Source: Planctomycetota bacterium
GTDB lineage: Bacteria; Planctomycetota; Planctomycetia; Pirellulales; PALSA-1355
Length of the DNA stretch: 64,000 nt
Assembly (NCBI GenBank): GCA_003389325.1
Contig: QQVE01000047.1
Location: 62,001-126,000 of the forward strand
Direction of reading: 5' to 3'
Position 1 is the stretch's first letter, and each line of letters opens with the position of its first letter. Below are positions 37,150 through 45,772 of this stretch, one piece after another. Under the pieces are notes generated by a model. It saw nothing but the letters and a program-made list of their open reading frames with translations, had not been told where the DNA came from and searched no databases. The position numbers and the translations under genes were made by a program.

Positions 37150-39336
37150 GTGGTCGAACAAAACTTCCAGCCCGAACATTTCATCAATCGCGAGCTGAGT
37201 TGGCTGGAATTCAACGCCCGCGTGCTGGAAGAGGCCGAAGATGCTTCGAACCCGCTGCTGGAGCGGGTGAAGTTCCTCTCGATCTTCAGTTCGAATCTCG
37301 ACGAGTTTTTCATGGTCCGCGTGGCGGGACTGCGCGAGCAGGCCTTCGGCGACGGCGCGCCGCAGGATTATACCCCCGACGGGTTGCGGGCCGTCACGCA
37401 GTTGCAGCGTGTCGCCCCCCGGACGCAGGAACTGGTCTCGGCCCAGTATCGCTGCTGGAACGAGTCGGTGCTGCCACAACTGGCCGACGAGGGCATTCGC
37501 ATCCTCTCCCATAGCGAGCTCAACCACGAACAGCGCGCGTCGCTCGACCAGTTCTTTCGCACGCGGGTGTTTCCGATCCTCACCCCGATGGCGATCGATC
37601 CCAGCCATCCCAGTCCGCACTTTCACAACCGGCAGCTCTATCTGGGGGCCATGCTTAAACGGAAGCGCGGCCTGGGACCGCAGCAACTGTTTGCCGTCGT
37701 GCAGTTGCCACCGGTATTGGCCCGTTTCATCGCGCTCGATCCGGCGGAAGAACAAAAATTCATCCTGTTGGAAGAGGCCGTGGCCGCCCGGCTGCCTGAA
37801 CTGTTCGGCGGCTTCGACACACTGCACTGGATGACCTTTCGCATCACGCGCGACAGCGACATCGAACTGTTGGAACAAGAATCGGACGACATGCTCCGCC
37901 TGATCGAGGAGCGTCTCAAGGCCCGGCAGCGCGGTGACGCCGTGCGGCTGGAAGTCAATACCGGCGCCAACGAAGAGCTGGTGCAAAAGATCGTCGCCGA
38001 GGAATCACTGCGTGAAGCGGGCGAGAACGCCCCCGACGGCTACAGCGAGGTTTATCGTCTGGCCGGGCCGCTAGATCTGACCGGACTGATGGAACTGTAC
38101 GGCGTGCCGAATCGCGACTACTTGCGCAGCCCTTCGTTCACGCCCCGCACGCCCCGTGGCTTGCGGTCGCGGCGCGGCGAGGACCTGTTCTCGGCAATCG
38201 CCCAGCACGACGTGCTGCTGCACCACCCCTACGACTCATTTGATCCTGTGGTGGAGTTCGTCTCGGCGGCGGCGAAGGATCCCAAGGTGCTGGCCATCAA
38301 GCAGACGCTGTATCGCATCACGGCCGACTCGCCGATCACGCGGGCGCTAATGCAGGCGGCCGAGAACGGCAAGCATGTGACCGCGCTGGTGGAACTGAAA
38401 GCCCGCTTCGACGAAGAACGCAACGTCGGCTGGGCCCGCCAGATGGAGCGTTCCGGCGTGCACGTCGTGTTCGGCTTTCTCGACCTCAAGACCCACTGCA
38501 AGGTATCGCTGGTCGTGCGGCAGGAAGGCAGTTCGCTGCGCCGGTATGTTCATCTGGGCACGGGCAACTATAACCAGATCACCGCCCTGCAGTACACCGA
38601 CCTGGGCATGTTCACCGCCGACGAGGACTTCGGCGACGATGCCTCGGCGCTATTCAACCTGCTCACGGGTTACTCGCAGGGGCATCCCTGGCGGAAACTG
38701 GTCGTTGCGCCCGAACACTTGCACACGCGCACGATCGACCTGATTGAAGAGCAGGCCCAGCGGGCCCGCGAGGGTCGGCCGTCGCGTATTTTCGCCAAGC
38801 TCAACGCGCTGGTCGATTATCGCGTCATCGAGGCTCTGTACCGCGCCAGCCAGGCGGGTGTGCCCATCGAGCTCTTAGTCCGCGGCGTGTGTTGCCTGCG
38901 TCCGGGCATGCCCGGGATCTCGGAAAACATCCGCGTTACGAGCATCGTCGACCGCTTTCTCGAGCACAGCCGGGTCTACGTCTTCAGCCCCGACGACGAA
39001 GCGAAGGTCTTCCTGTCCAGCGCCGACTGGATGCCGCGCAATTTCCACCGCCGCGTGGAAGTGATGTTTCCCGTCGAGGCGCCGGAACTACGGCAGCGCA
39101 TCCTGAAAGAGATCATCCCGACCTACCTGAGCGACAACACCCGGTCACGAATTCTGCTGCCCGACGGCCGCTACCAGCGGCTGCACCCGGCCGAGGACGA
39201 AGAGCCGCACCGCAGCCAGGAGGAGTTTATCGAGCTGCGCGAACCAATGCAGCAGCGCGGCCCCATCACCAGCGGCGAGAACGGGGCACCGGCGCAGGCG
39301 CCTTCTGGGGCGGCACGCGCAGGCGGACCGAGTTAG
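37150..39336 (+). CDS. ppk1: polyphosphate kinase 1
   Basis: This 728-residue PPK1 reversibly transfers the gamma-phosphate of ATP to polyphosphate. The N-terminal domain opens with FINRELSWLEFNARVLEEA. The catalytic core contains HHPYDSFDPVVEF, IKQTLYR and the phospho-acceptor histidine in RYVHLGTGNYN. A later VFLSSADWMPRNFHRRVEV motif carries conserved acidic and basic residues. The start GTG at 37150 follows GAGGT closely and gives the usual family N-terminus. A GTG at 37093 would add 19 residues. The gene ends in a shared hairpin with the convergent OmpH-like gene. Confidence 0.95.
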   Translation: MVEQNFQPEHFINRELSWLEFNARVLEEAEDASNPLLERVKFLSIFSSNLDEFFMVRVAGLREQAFGDGAPQDYTPDGLRAVTQLQRVAPRTQELVSAQYRCWNESVLPQLADEGIRILSHSELNHEQRASLDQFFRTRVFPILTPMAIDPSHPSPHFHNRQLYLGAMLKRKRGLGPQQLFAVVQLPPVLARFIALDPAEEQKFILLEEAVAARLPELFGGFDTLHWMTFRITRDSDIELLEQESDDMLRLIEERLKARQRGDAVRLEVNTGANEELVQKIVAEESLREAGENAPDGYSEVYRLAGPLDLTGLMELYGVPNRDYLRSPSFTPRTPRGLRSRRGEDLFSAIAQHDVLLHHPYDSFDPVVEFVSAAAKDPKVLAIKQTLYRITADSPITRALMQAAENGKHVTALVELKARFDEERNVGWARQMERSGVHVVFGFLDLKTHCKVSLVVRQEGSSLRRYVHLGTGNYNQITALQYTDLGMFTADEDFGDDASALFNLLTGYSQGHPWRKLVVAPEHLHTRTIDLIEEQAQRAREGRPSRIFAKLNALVDYRVIEALYRASQAGVPIELLVRGVCCLRPGMPGISENIRVTSIVDRFLEHSRVYVFSPDDEAKVFLSSADWMPRNFHRRVEVMFPVEAPELRQRILKEIIPTYLSDNTRSRILLPDGRYQRLHPAEDEEPHRSQEEFIELREPMQQRGPITSGENGAPAQAPSGAARAGGPS

Positions 39337-39382
39337 GCGTGTTACGCGCTAGGCGATCGCTTGCCGCTAGCGCGGCACGCCT
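39335..39382. terminator. bidirectional hairpin spanning both stop codons
   Basis: AGGCGTG (39335-39341) pairs with CACGCCT (39376-39382), and CGCGCTAG (39345-39352) pairs with CTAGCGCG (39367-39374), around a 14-base loop. The stem overlaps the ppk1 stop codon on one side and the OmpH-like stop on the other. There is no U-tract. Confidence 0.6.
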
Positions 39383-40008
39383 CCGCGCGTCGGCGGCGCG
39401 GCGTTGCCCGTGCGTGCGGCCGGAGCCCCGGCGCGAGCGTTCAGAGCGCTCAGCACGGGATTCGTCGCCTCCAGACCGCTTTGGTACACGATCGGTTTGT
39501 GGATCTCGCGCATGATCATCCGCGGATCGGTCAGGTTCGGCGGCTCCGGATCGGCACGCAGAATGAGCTGCACCTGGTGCGTCCGGGCAAAGCGTTCCAG
39601 CTCGCCACGCAGATCGCTGAGCAGACCAAGGATGATCTTCGACTCCTCGTCCCGGATTTCTTCGGTGATGCGTTTCTGGTCGATTTCGTAGTCGGCGCGG
39701 GTCTTCGCCAGCTCGAGTTCGAGCTGCTTGCGTTCGGGGCCGTTGGGCATCTGCCGCATTTTCTGCGTCAATTCGTTGCCGCGTGTTGCCCTTTCCTGCA
39801 AATCCTTGGCCTTGGCTTCGTAGTTGGTCTTCAGCCCCTCCATGGCCTGCGTGAAGCGGGCGGAGTTTTTCATGACCTCGCTCATGTCCACCAGGGCGGT
39901 GCGCGTATGGGGTACCTGCTGCTGCGGGCGCTGGGCCCAGAGCGTCGTAACGGCAACAACCCCCACGCAGCCAGCGGCGGCAGCGGCAATGGCGACAGGC
40001 AATTTCAT
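39367..40008 (-). CDS. OmpH/Skp-like periplasmic chaperone
   Basis: This 213-residue exported protein has a signal peptide (about 1-26) and then the OmpH/Skp layout. A short beta segment (TALVDMSEVMKN) is followed by a long two-helix coiled coil (about 50-135), then a second beta segment (QVQLILRADPE) and a flexible proline/alanine tail. Skp-like proteins hold unfolded outer-membrane proteins in the periplasm. Planctomycetes usually carry several. The ATG at 40008 is preceded by GAGGAG about 10 bases upstream. The frame is open far upstream, but there it runs antisense to the pyrophosphatase gene. Confidence 0.85.
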   Translation of the reverse strand: MKLPVAIAAAAAGCVGVVAVTTLWAQRPQQQVPHTRTALVDMSEVMKNSARFTQAMEGLKTNYEAKAKDLQERATRGNELTQKMRQMPNGPERKQLELELAKTRADYEIDQKRITEEIRDEESKIILGLLSDLRGELERFARTHQVQLILRADPEPPNLTDPRMIMREIHKPIVYQSGLEATNPVLSALNARAGAPAARTGNAAPPTRGGVPR

Positions 40009-40290
40009 TCTGTTGGCACTCCTCGAGCGGCCTAGTCGAACGGGTGAGTCGAACAAAATCCGGGCACTCAACGCAGGCACCCCCTTGCCGGCAGTTTTTT
40101 GAGGGCGGTATTCTGCCGACATCGGTCGGTTGCGTAAAGGGCAATTGGCCCCCCAAAATGGCCTTTGGCTCGTCGCGCCTCGCCGACTGATAGCAGGTCC
40201 GCCCCCGGGCGGTTCACCGTCCAGCGGTCGGTGCGCGTTAGCGCGGTACCGGCTCGGGCTACTACATCGTTTCGATGGAGCACGACGCAT

Positions 40291-40842
40291 ATGACGCATC
40301 CCTGGCACGACATTACGCCGGGAGAGAATCTGCCGCGCGATTTCACGGCGGTGGTCGAGATTCCTATGGGCTCGAACGTCAAATACGAGCTCGACAAGAA
40401 AACCGGTCTGCTGCGACTGGATCGTGTGCTGTACTCGGCGGTATATTACCCGGCGAACTACGGCTTCATTCCCCAGACGCTGGCCGAAGACGACGACCCG
40501 CTCGACGTGCTCGTTCTCAGCCAGGAAGCCGTCGCTCCGCTGACGCTGGTTCACGCACGCGCGATCGGGTTGATGACGATGATCGACACCGGCCGGCGCG
40601 ACCACAAGATATTGGCCGTAGCCGTGGACGACCCGGATTACCACGGCATATACGATTGCCGCGAATTGCCGCCGCACCGGCTGACGATGCTGCGGCGTTT
40701 TTTTCAAGACTACAAGACCCTGGAAAACAAGGCGGTCGAGGTGGACGAGATTCAGCAGGCGGCCGCCACGTTGCCGGTGATCGAAGCGGCGCTACAGTGC
40801 TACAGCACGCAACGCCGCCGCGGTTTCGCCGGGGCCGACTAG
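40291..40842 (+). CDS. ppa: inorganic pyrophosphatase
   Basis: This 183-residue soluble family I pyrophosphatase hydrolyses PPi to two phosphates. The metal-binding signature [10 protein letters not shown] and the residues of [29 protein letters not shown] and [15 protein letters not shown] are all present. Length is typical for a bacterial monomer. The ATG at 40291 fits the family N-terminus. Polyphosphate kinase lies 1 kb upstream, so phosphate metabolism genes are loosely grouped. The first methyltransferase gene starts 33 bases later. Confidence 0.96.
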   Translation: MTHPWHDITPGENLPRDFTAVVEIPMGSNVKYELDKKTGLLRLDRVLYSAVYYPANYGFIPQTLAEDDDPLDVLVLSQEAVAPLTLVHARAIGLMTMIDTGRRDHKILAVAVDDPDYHGIYDCRELPPHRLTMLRRFFQDYKTLENKAVEVDEIQQAAATLPVIEAALQCYSTQRRRGFAGAD

Positions 40843-40875
40843 CTAGGCTTTCGCTCCTCTTCCCCACGCATCTTC

Positions 40876-42456
40876 ATGTCGCTTCCCGGCCCCACGATCA
40901 ACCCGTACGACGAACTTCCCTTTCCGAGCCAGCCGCTGCCGCAAAGTCATCCCGACCGGCTGGCTGCAATCGGAAGGCTGTTCGGCATGCAGCCGCCGCC
41001 GGTCGAGCGGTGCCGCGTGCTGGAATTGGGCTGCGCTACCGGGGGCAACTTGATCCCCATGGCCGAGGCGCTGGACGACTCCCGCTTCGTAGGCATCGAC
41101 TACTCTCAGGCCCAGGTGCTCGCCGCCCAACACTCGGCGGCGGCGCTGAAGCTCGAGAACCTCGAATTGCGGTGTGCCGACATCGGCGATCTGGGCGACG
41201 AGTTGGGAAGCTTCGACTACATCATCTGCCATGGAGTTTTTGCCTGGGTGCCCCCGGCACTGCAGGACAAGATCCTCTCGATTTGCCAGCGGTCGCTCAC
41301 TCCGCAGGGCATCGCCTACATCAGCTACAACACCTATCCCGGCTGGCACCTGCGGTCGGTGGTGCGGGAAGTACTCAGCGAACACGCCCTGGGAGCTTCG
41401 GCCAAGGATCGCCTGGCGCGCGGCAAGGCCGTGCTCGAGTTTCTGGCGGCAGCAATGGAACAGGAGCAGACTCCCTACGCCCGGCTGATGAAGGATGACA
41501 TCAAGCTCGTGCTCGCCCAGCCCGACGCTTACGTCTACCACGAGTACATGGAGGCGGACAACAACCCGCTGTACTTGCACGAGTTTGTCGAACGCGTGGC
41601 CGACTTCGGACTCGGCTACCTGGGCGACGCCGCCCCGGCCACGATGTTCGCCTCGAACTTTGGCCCGACCATCGAGCGCCAGCTGATGCAGATTGCAAAC
41701 GACGTGGTCGGCGTGGAACAGCACCTCGACCTGTTGCGAAATCGCGGCTTTCGCCAGACGCTGCTCTGCCGCAAGGAAGTCCCGCTCACCCGCAAGCTCG
41801 AGCCCGAGCGCCTACAATCCTTGTATCTGCGCGGCTACCTCAAGACCGAAAAGCTGATGGTCAACCTCAAGTCCACGGAGCCGGAGCGATTCAACAAGAC
41901 GCAAGGACTGGGAATCTCGACTCCCTCGCCACCGCTGAAGGCGGCCCTTATGCACTTGAGCCAAAGGTGGCCCCGGGCCTGCTCACTGGATGAACTGACC
42001 GAGGCGGCCGGGCGGCTGTTGGGCGACGAGGGGGCGCCCCGCGAGCTCTCGCACGCAGACCGTGTGAACCTGGGGCACAACCTCGTTCAATGCCTGGCCA
42101 GCGGCCTCGTCGACGCGCTCGCCTCGCCGGATCGCTTCACCACTGCGCTGACCGAAAAGCCGCGAGCTAGTCGCCTGGCGCGATTCCAGGCCGGCCGTAT
42201 GAAGAAAGTGACCAACTGTTGCCACGAGTTGATCGAGTTAGACGACGCCGCGCGCAACGTGCTGCAGTACCTCGACGGCCAGCACGACCGCGCGGCCCTG
42301 GTGCGGGAGCTGACCGAAGCCGTCGACCGCGGCGACGTCTCGATCCTGGTCGAGGGGTTGCCGGCCACGCGCGGCGCAGCCGTTGCCAGCGCCCTGGAAA
42401 ACACGCTTGACGCCTCCCTCAAAAATCTGGCCCGCATGGCGTGTCTCGTGGCCTAA
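40876..42456 (+). CDS. PKMT-like class I methyltransferase (first of tandem pair)
   Basis: This 526-residue protein has an N-terminal SAM-binding Rossmann domain with motif I LELGCATGGNL (about residue 50) and a following FVGIDYSQ. A middle methyltransferase regulatory domain (about 215-300) comes next, with a helical C-terminal region. This architecture is that of the Rickettsia outer-membrane-protein lysine methyltransferases (PKMT). It resembles its neighbour over the whole length, so the two arose by tandem duplication. The target protein is unknown. It starts 33 bases after ppa. Confidence 0.85.
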   Translation: MSLPGPTINPYDELPFPSQPLPQSHPDRLAAIGRLFGMQPPPVERCRVLELGCATGGNLIPMAEALDDSRFVGIDYSQAQVLAAQHSAAALKLENLELRCADIGDLGDELGSFDYIICHGVFAWVPPALQDKILSICQRSLTPQGIAYISYNTYPGWHLRSVVREVLSEHALGASAKDRLARGKAVLEFLAAAMEQEQTPYARLMKDDIKLVLAQPDAYVYHEYMEADNNPLYLHEFVERVADFGLGYLGDAAPATMFASNFGPTIERQLMQIANDVVGVEQHLDLLRNRGFRQTLLCRKEVPLTRKLEPERLQSLYLRGYLKTEKLMVNLKSTEPERFNKTQGLGISTPSPPLKAALMHLSQRWPRACSLDELTEAAGRLLGDEGAPRELSHADRVNLGHNLVQCLASGLVDALASPDRFTTALTEKPRASRLARFQAGRMKKVTNCCHELIELDDAARNVLQYLDGQHDRAALVRELTEAVDRGDVSILVEGLPATRGAAVASALENTLDASLKNLARMACLVA

Positions 42457-42485
42457 CCCACGCCCCGCGACCATGCTCTCCACAT

Positions 42486-44060
42486 ATGACCACGACGAAC
42501 CTTGCCGAGTACTACGACGCCGTGGCCTTTCCGGGCCAGCCGATCGCGCGCGCGCAGCCGGATTTCCTGGAAACGAGCGCCCGGCTCAGAGGCCTGCACG
42601 CCATGCCCGCCGCCGAAGCGCGCGTGCTGGAGTTGGGCTGCGCCACCGGCAGGAACCTGCTGCCGCTGGCCGAGCGCTATCCCCAGGCCAGCTTTGTCGG
42701 CATCGATAATTCGGGCAAACAGATCGCCGCGGCACACGCCGCCGCCGTCGAAGTCGGGCTTTCCAACGTCGAGTTTCTCAAGGCCGACATTCTCGACCTG
42801 GACCAGCGTCAGGGAACGTTCGACTACATCATCGCCCACGGCGTCTATTCCTGGGTCGATGAGCCCGTGCGCGACAAGCTGCTGGCTGCATGCCGAGAGC
42901 ATCTGGCACCCGAGGGCATTGCCTACGTCAGCTACAAGACCTACCCCGGTTGGCATGTGCACAACATGCTGCGGCACATGATGCTCTACGACAGCCGCAA
43001 TGCCGAGACACCCGCCGACAGAATCGCCCGGTCGCGCCGGCTGATCGAGTTTCTGCAGGCCGGGCTCACCGAAGACAACCCCTACGACTCGCTGGTGCAA
43101 GGCGAAATGGCGGTGTTGGCGCGGCAAGGCGACGAATACTTGTGGCACGACCACCTGGAACCGTTCAGCCACCCGGTCTACTTCAAGCAATTCGTCGAAC
43201 ACGCTCGAGGACACGGGCTGCAAGTGGCCGGCGAGGCGTCGCTGGGATGGCGGCCCGTCGATCAACTCGCTCCCGAACTCGAGCAGAGGCTCGCCACGAT
43301 CACGCGCGACGCACTCGAGCAGGAACAATTCCGAGACATCGTCCGCAATCGCGGTATGCGGCAGACGTTGCTATGCCACTCGGCCGTCGAGTTGCCGTCG
43401 CGGCTCTCGCCCGAGGTCTTGCGAGGGCTCTATCTGGCGGCCCCGTTGCGGCCCGAAGAGCCGCCGATCGACTTGAAGAGCACGGGCGTCCAGCGTTTCT
43501 TCGGCGCCGCGGGAATGCGGGTGGGCACTCCCCTGCCCCTGGCCAAGGCGGCACTGTCGCACCTGGGCGAGGCGTGGCCCGAGTATGTGGCGTTCGACGA
43601 TCTCGTGGCCGCGGCTTGCCGTCGGGTCGAAGAGGCCACCGCGACGCCCTCGCCGCCTGAAGACGTGCGGCGGCTGAGCGACAATTTGCTGCAATGCTGC
43701 CTGGGCCAGGTTGTTTCGTTGTACGCCGCGCCGCCCTCGTACGCCACGCGCGCCACCGATAAGCCGCTGGCCAGCCCCTTGGCCCGTTCGCAGGCCCGCG
43801 CGACCGACGTGGTCGCCAACCGCCGGCACGAAGCGGTGCGGCTCGACTCGTTCGACCGGCACGTGCTCGATTTGCTCGATGGCAACCGCGACAGAAATAA
43901 GCTCATCGAAGAACTCGCGGCGGCGGTGGCCGAAGGCAAGCTCACCGTGCTCGAGCACCAGCAGCCGGTACGCAGCTACGACGAAGCGTCGCGCATTTTT
44001 CAGGCCGCGCTGCCCGAGGCGCTCGAACGGCTGGCCAAGCTGGCCTTGCTGGTCAAGTAG
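42486..44060 (+). CDS. PKMT-like class I methyltransferase (second of tandem pair)
   Basis: This 524-residue paralogue of the preceding gene has the same order: SAM domain with LELGCATGRNL, then FVGIDNSGKQ and FDYIIAHGVYSWVD, a regulatory domain and a helical C-terminus. The start ATG at 42486 lies 29 bases after the first gene's stop; an upstream GTG at 42441 would overlap it. The C-terminal half is clearly less conserved than the SAM half, which suggests that the two copies recognise different substrates. Ends 14 bases before the convergent ALDH gene. Confidence 0.85.
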   Translation: MTTTNLAEYYDAVAFPGQPIARAQPDFLETSARLRGLHAMPAAEARVLELGCATGRNLLPLAERYPQASFVGIDNSGKQIAAAHAAAVEVGLSNVEFLKADILDLDQRQGTFDYIIAHGVYSWVDEPVRDKLLAACREHLAPEGIAYVSYKTYPGWHVHNMLRHMMLYDSRNAETPADRIARSRRLIEFLQAGLTEDNPYDSLVQGEMAVLARQGDEYLWHDHLEPFSHPVYFKQFVEHARGHGLQVAGEASLGWRPVDQLAPELEQRLATITRDALEQEQFRDIVRNRGMRQTLLCHSAVELPSRLSPEVLRGLYLAAPLRPEEPPIDLKSTGVQRFFGAAGMRVGTPLPLAKAALSHLGEAWPEYVAFDDLVAAACRRVEEATATPSPPEDVRRLSDNLLQCCLGQVVSLYAAPPSYATRATDKPLASPLARSQARATDVVANRRHEAVRLDSFDRHVLDLLDGNRDRNKLIEELAAAVAEGKLTVLEHQQPVRSYDEASRIFQAALPEALERLAKLALLVK

Positions 44061-44074
44061 TGCGGACTAGCCGC

Positions 44075-45772
44075 TTACCCGCCCATGGCGGAGAACATCA
44101 GCCCCGGCAGCTTCCAGGCCGAAGGCTGGTGGCACAGGGCCAGCATCTTCCAGGCGACCGGCTCGGGGTTCTTGTGCGTCGGGAACCAGATCGGCTTGGG
44201 CCAGATCACTAGCGGCCCCTCGAGCACGGTCTTCTGCACGTGCTCGAGCATAAAGGTGTTGTGCACCGAGCCGATCCCGCTTTGCGCGTCCTCGAGCGTG
44301 CCCGAGGGATAGCCGCCCCAGGGCGGACTCATCATCGCATAGACCAGGGCCGGCCAATGGTTCACGCCCACGGCCCCGTAACGCAGGTTCTCGAGCGCTG
44401 CATCGAAGCACTCCGCACCGTGCGGATCTTTACGGAAGCTGGGATGCACGGTCAGTGCGGCGCTCAATGTGCCCCACAAACGGTCGTTGGCGAAGTCGAC
44501 CGCCGCGTTCAGGAAAGCCCGCTCGTCGGGAGCCTCCAGGGCGATCTCGGCACACACGCAGACGAATGATTCCTCGCAGAACAACTGCGGCATGGCCTCG
44601 GGGTCGGCATTGCGCACGAGCGTCCAAGGCAGCGTCCCATCCGACTCCGGCGGGGCCTGCTGGCCCGAAAACCGCTCGAACCGGTCGCGCGCTCCGGGGT
44701 AGTACGCCTTGCGGCGCGGCACCCGCGACATCACCTCCTCGACCATCTTCAAAAACTGCTCGCGCTGCGGCCACGCCTTGTGCGTGACGATCATTTTCGT
44801 GGCCACACAGTTGAACGAGGCGTTGTTCACGATCGACGTGGCCAGGCTTTCGGCCTGGAATCGCAGCTCTTTCTCAGTATAGGGGCCGGGCACGACGATC
44901 CAGGGGCTCACGTTGCCCAGTTCGCTGGTGATGCGTTTCTTGAGCACCGGATCGTGCTCGCGCTTGCGCCGCTCGCGCTCTTCGCCGGGAGGGCCCCAGG
45001 TGATCATGTCGTGCGAATGGATCGACCCGGTGATGTGTACTTCGTCGACCTGCGGATGCTCGACCGCCGCGGCTCCTACTTCGGCGCCGCCGTAGATGAT
45101 CCGCACAAAGCCCTCGTCAATGAGCCGCTTGAACAGCCGCTGGAAGATCGGCCCCAGATACTCATTCACGGGGTTCATCTTCAACAGCACGACGCTCGTT
45201 TCCTGGAAGACCTTTGAAATCGTGTCGGTAGCGGGAATGCTCGAGACGTTGCCGGCTCCCAGCACGAGCACTGTTTGCGCGCCGCTGGGCTTGACCAACT
45301 CGCTTCCCAGGCGGTCGAGATCCGCCCGCTTGACCTGCGGGCCCAAGTGCGCCGTGGCCTTGAAGCCGGCGAAGGCGATCGTGTCGAAAATGCCTTTGAC
45401 CGGCGTCACCTGCACCGTCAGCGTGCCGTCGGGTTTCTGTTGCGGCGGCGCCGGCAGCGGAATGTGGCCCTCGCGCTCCAGCGCCTCGTAGTTGTTGATT
45501 AAGAGACGCAGGTGACGCACGGTCGAAGCTGGCCCGGCCGTGACTTCCTCGGCCCGTAACGTACTGCCCGGCGCGATGCCCTTGGCCTCGCAAGCCGCGT
45601 CGACCCATTCGCGCGCCAGTTGCACGGTGCGGTCGAGACAATCCTGCATCAACTCGCGGCGTTGTGCCAGCGACAACTTGGCCAGCTTCTCGCGGGCATC
45701 GGCCAACTCGCGGACGCAGCGATCGACGTGTTCGACGGGACTGGGCGTTTGCTTGACGGTCAGGGTCGACAT
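44075..45772 (-). CDS. aldehyde dehydrogenase family protein
   Basis: This 565-residue ALDH has catalytic cysteine in NASFNCVATKMIV and the general-base glutamate in ITSELGNVSPWIV. The NAD site and the VLVLGAGNVSS element are also present. It is longer than the standard 490 residues, with an insert before the nucleophile. The ATG at 45772 lies inside the GMC oxidoreductase gene and overlaps it by 13 bases, so the two are co-translated. An alcohol oxidised by the GMC enzyme may be passed to it as an aldehyde. An upstream open frame to 45850 has no support. Confidence 0.92.
   Translation of the reverse strand: MSTLTVKQTPSPVEHVDRCVRELADAREKLAKLSLAQRRELMQDCLDRTVQLAREWVDAACEAKGIAPGSTLRAEEVTAGPASTVRHLRLLINNYEALEREGHIPLPAPPQQKPDGTLTVQVTPVKGIFDTIAFAGFKATAHLGPQVKRADLDRLGSELVKPSGAQTVLVLGAGNVSSIPATDTISKVFQETSVVLLKMNPVNEYLGPIFQRLFKRLIDEGFVRIIYGGAEVGAAAVEHPQVDEVHITGSIHSHDMITWGPPGEERERRKREHDPVLKKRITSELGNVSPWIVVPGPYTEKELRFQAESLATSIVNNASFNCVATKMIVTHKAWPQREQFLKMVEEVMSRVPRRKAYYPGARDRFERFSGQQAPPESDGTLPWTLVRNADPEAMPQLFCEESFVCVCAEIALEAPDERAFLNAAVDFANDRLWGTLSAALTVHPSFRKDPHGAECFDAALENLRYGAVGVNHWPALVYAMMSPPWGGYPSGTLEDAQSGIGSVHNTFMLEHVQKTVLEGPLVIWPKPIWFPTHKNPEPVAWKMLALCHQPSAWKLPGLMFSAMGG

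Noticed and set aside
40009-40707. N-terminal extension of the OmpH-like frame.
   Set aside because: It runs antisense to the pyrophosphatase gene, and the ATG at 40008 with its signal peptide and GAGGAG is a far better start.
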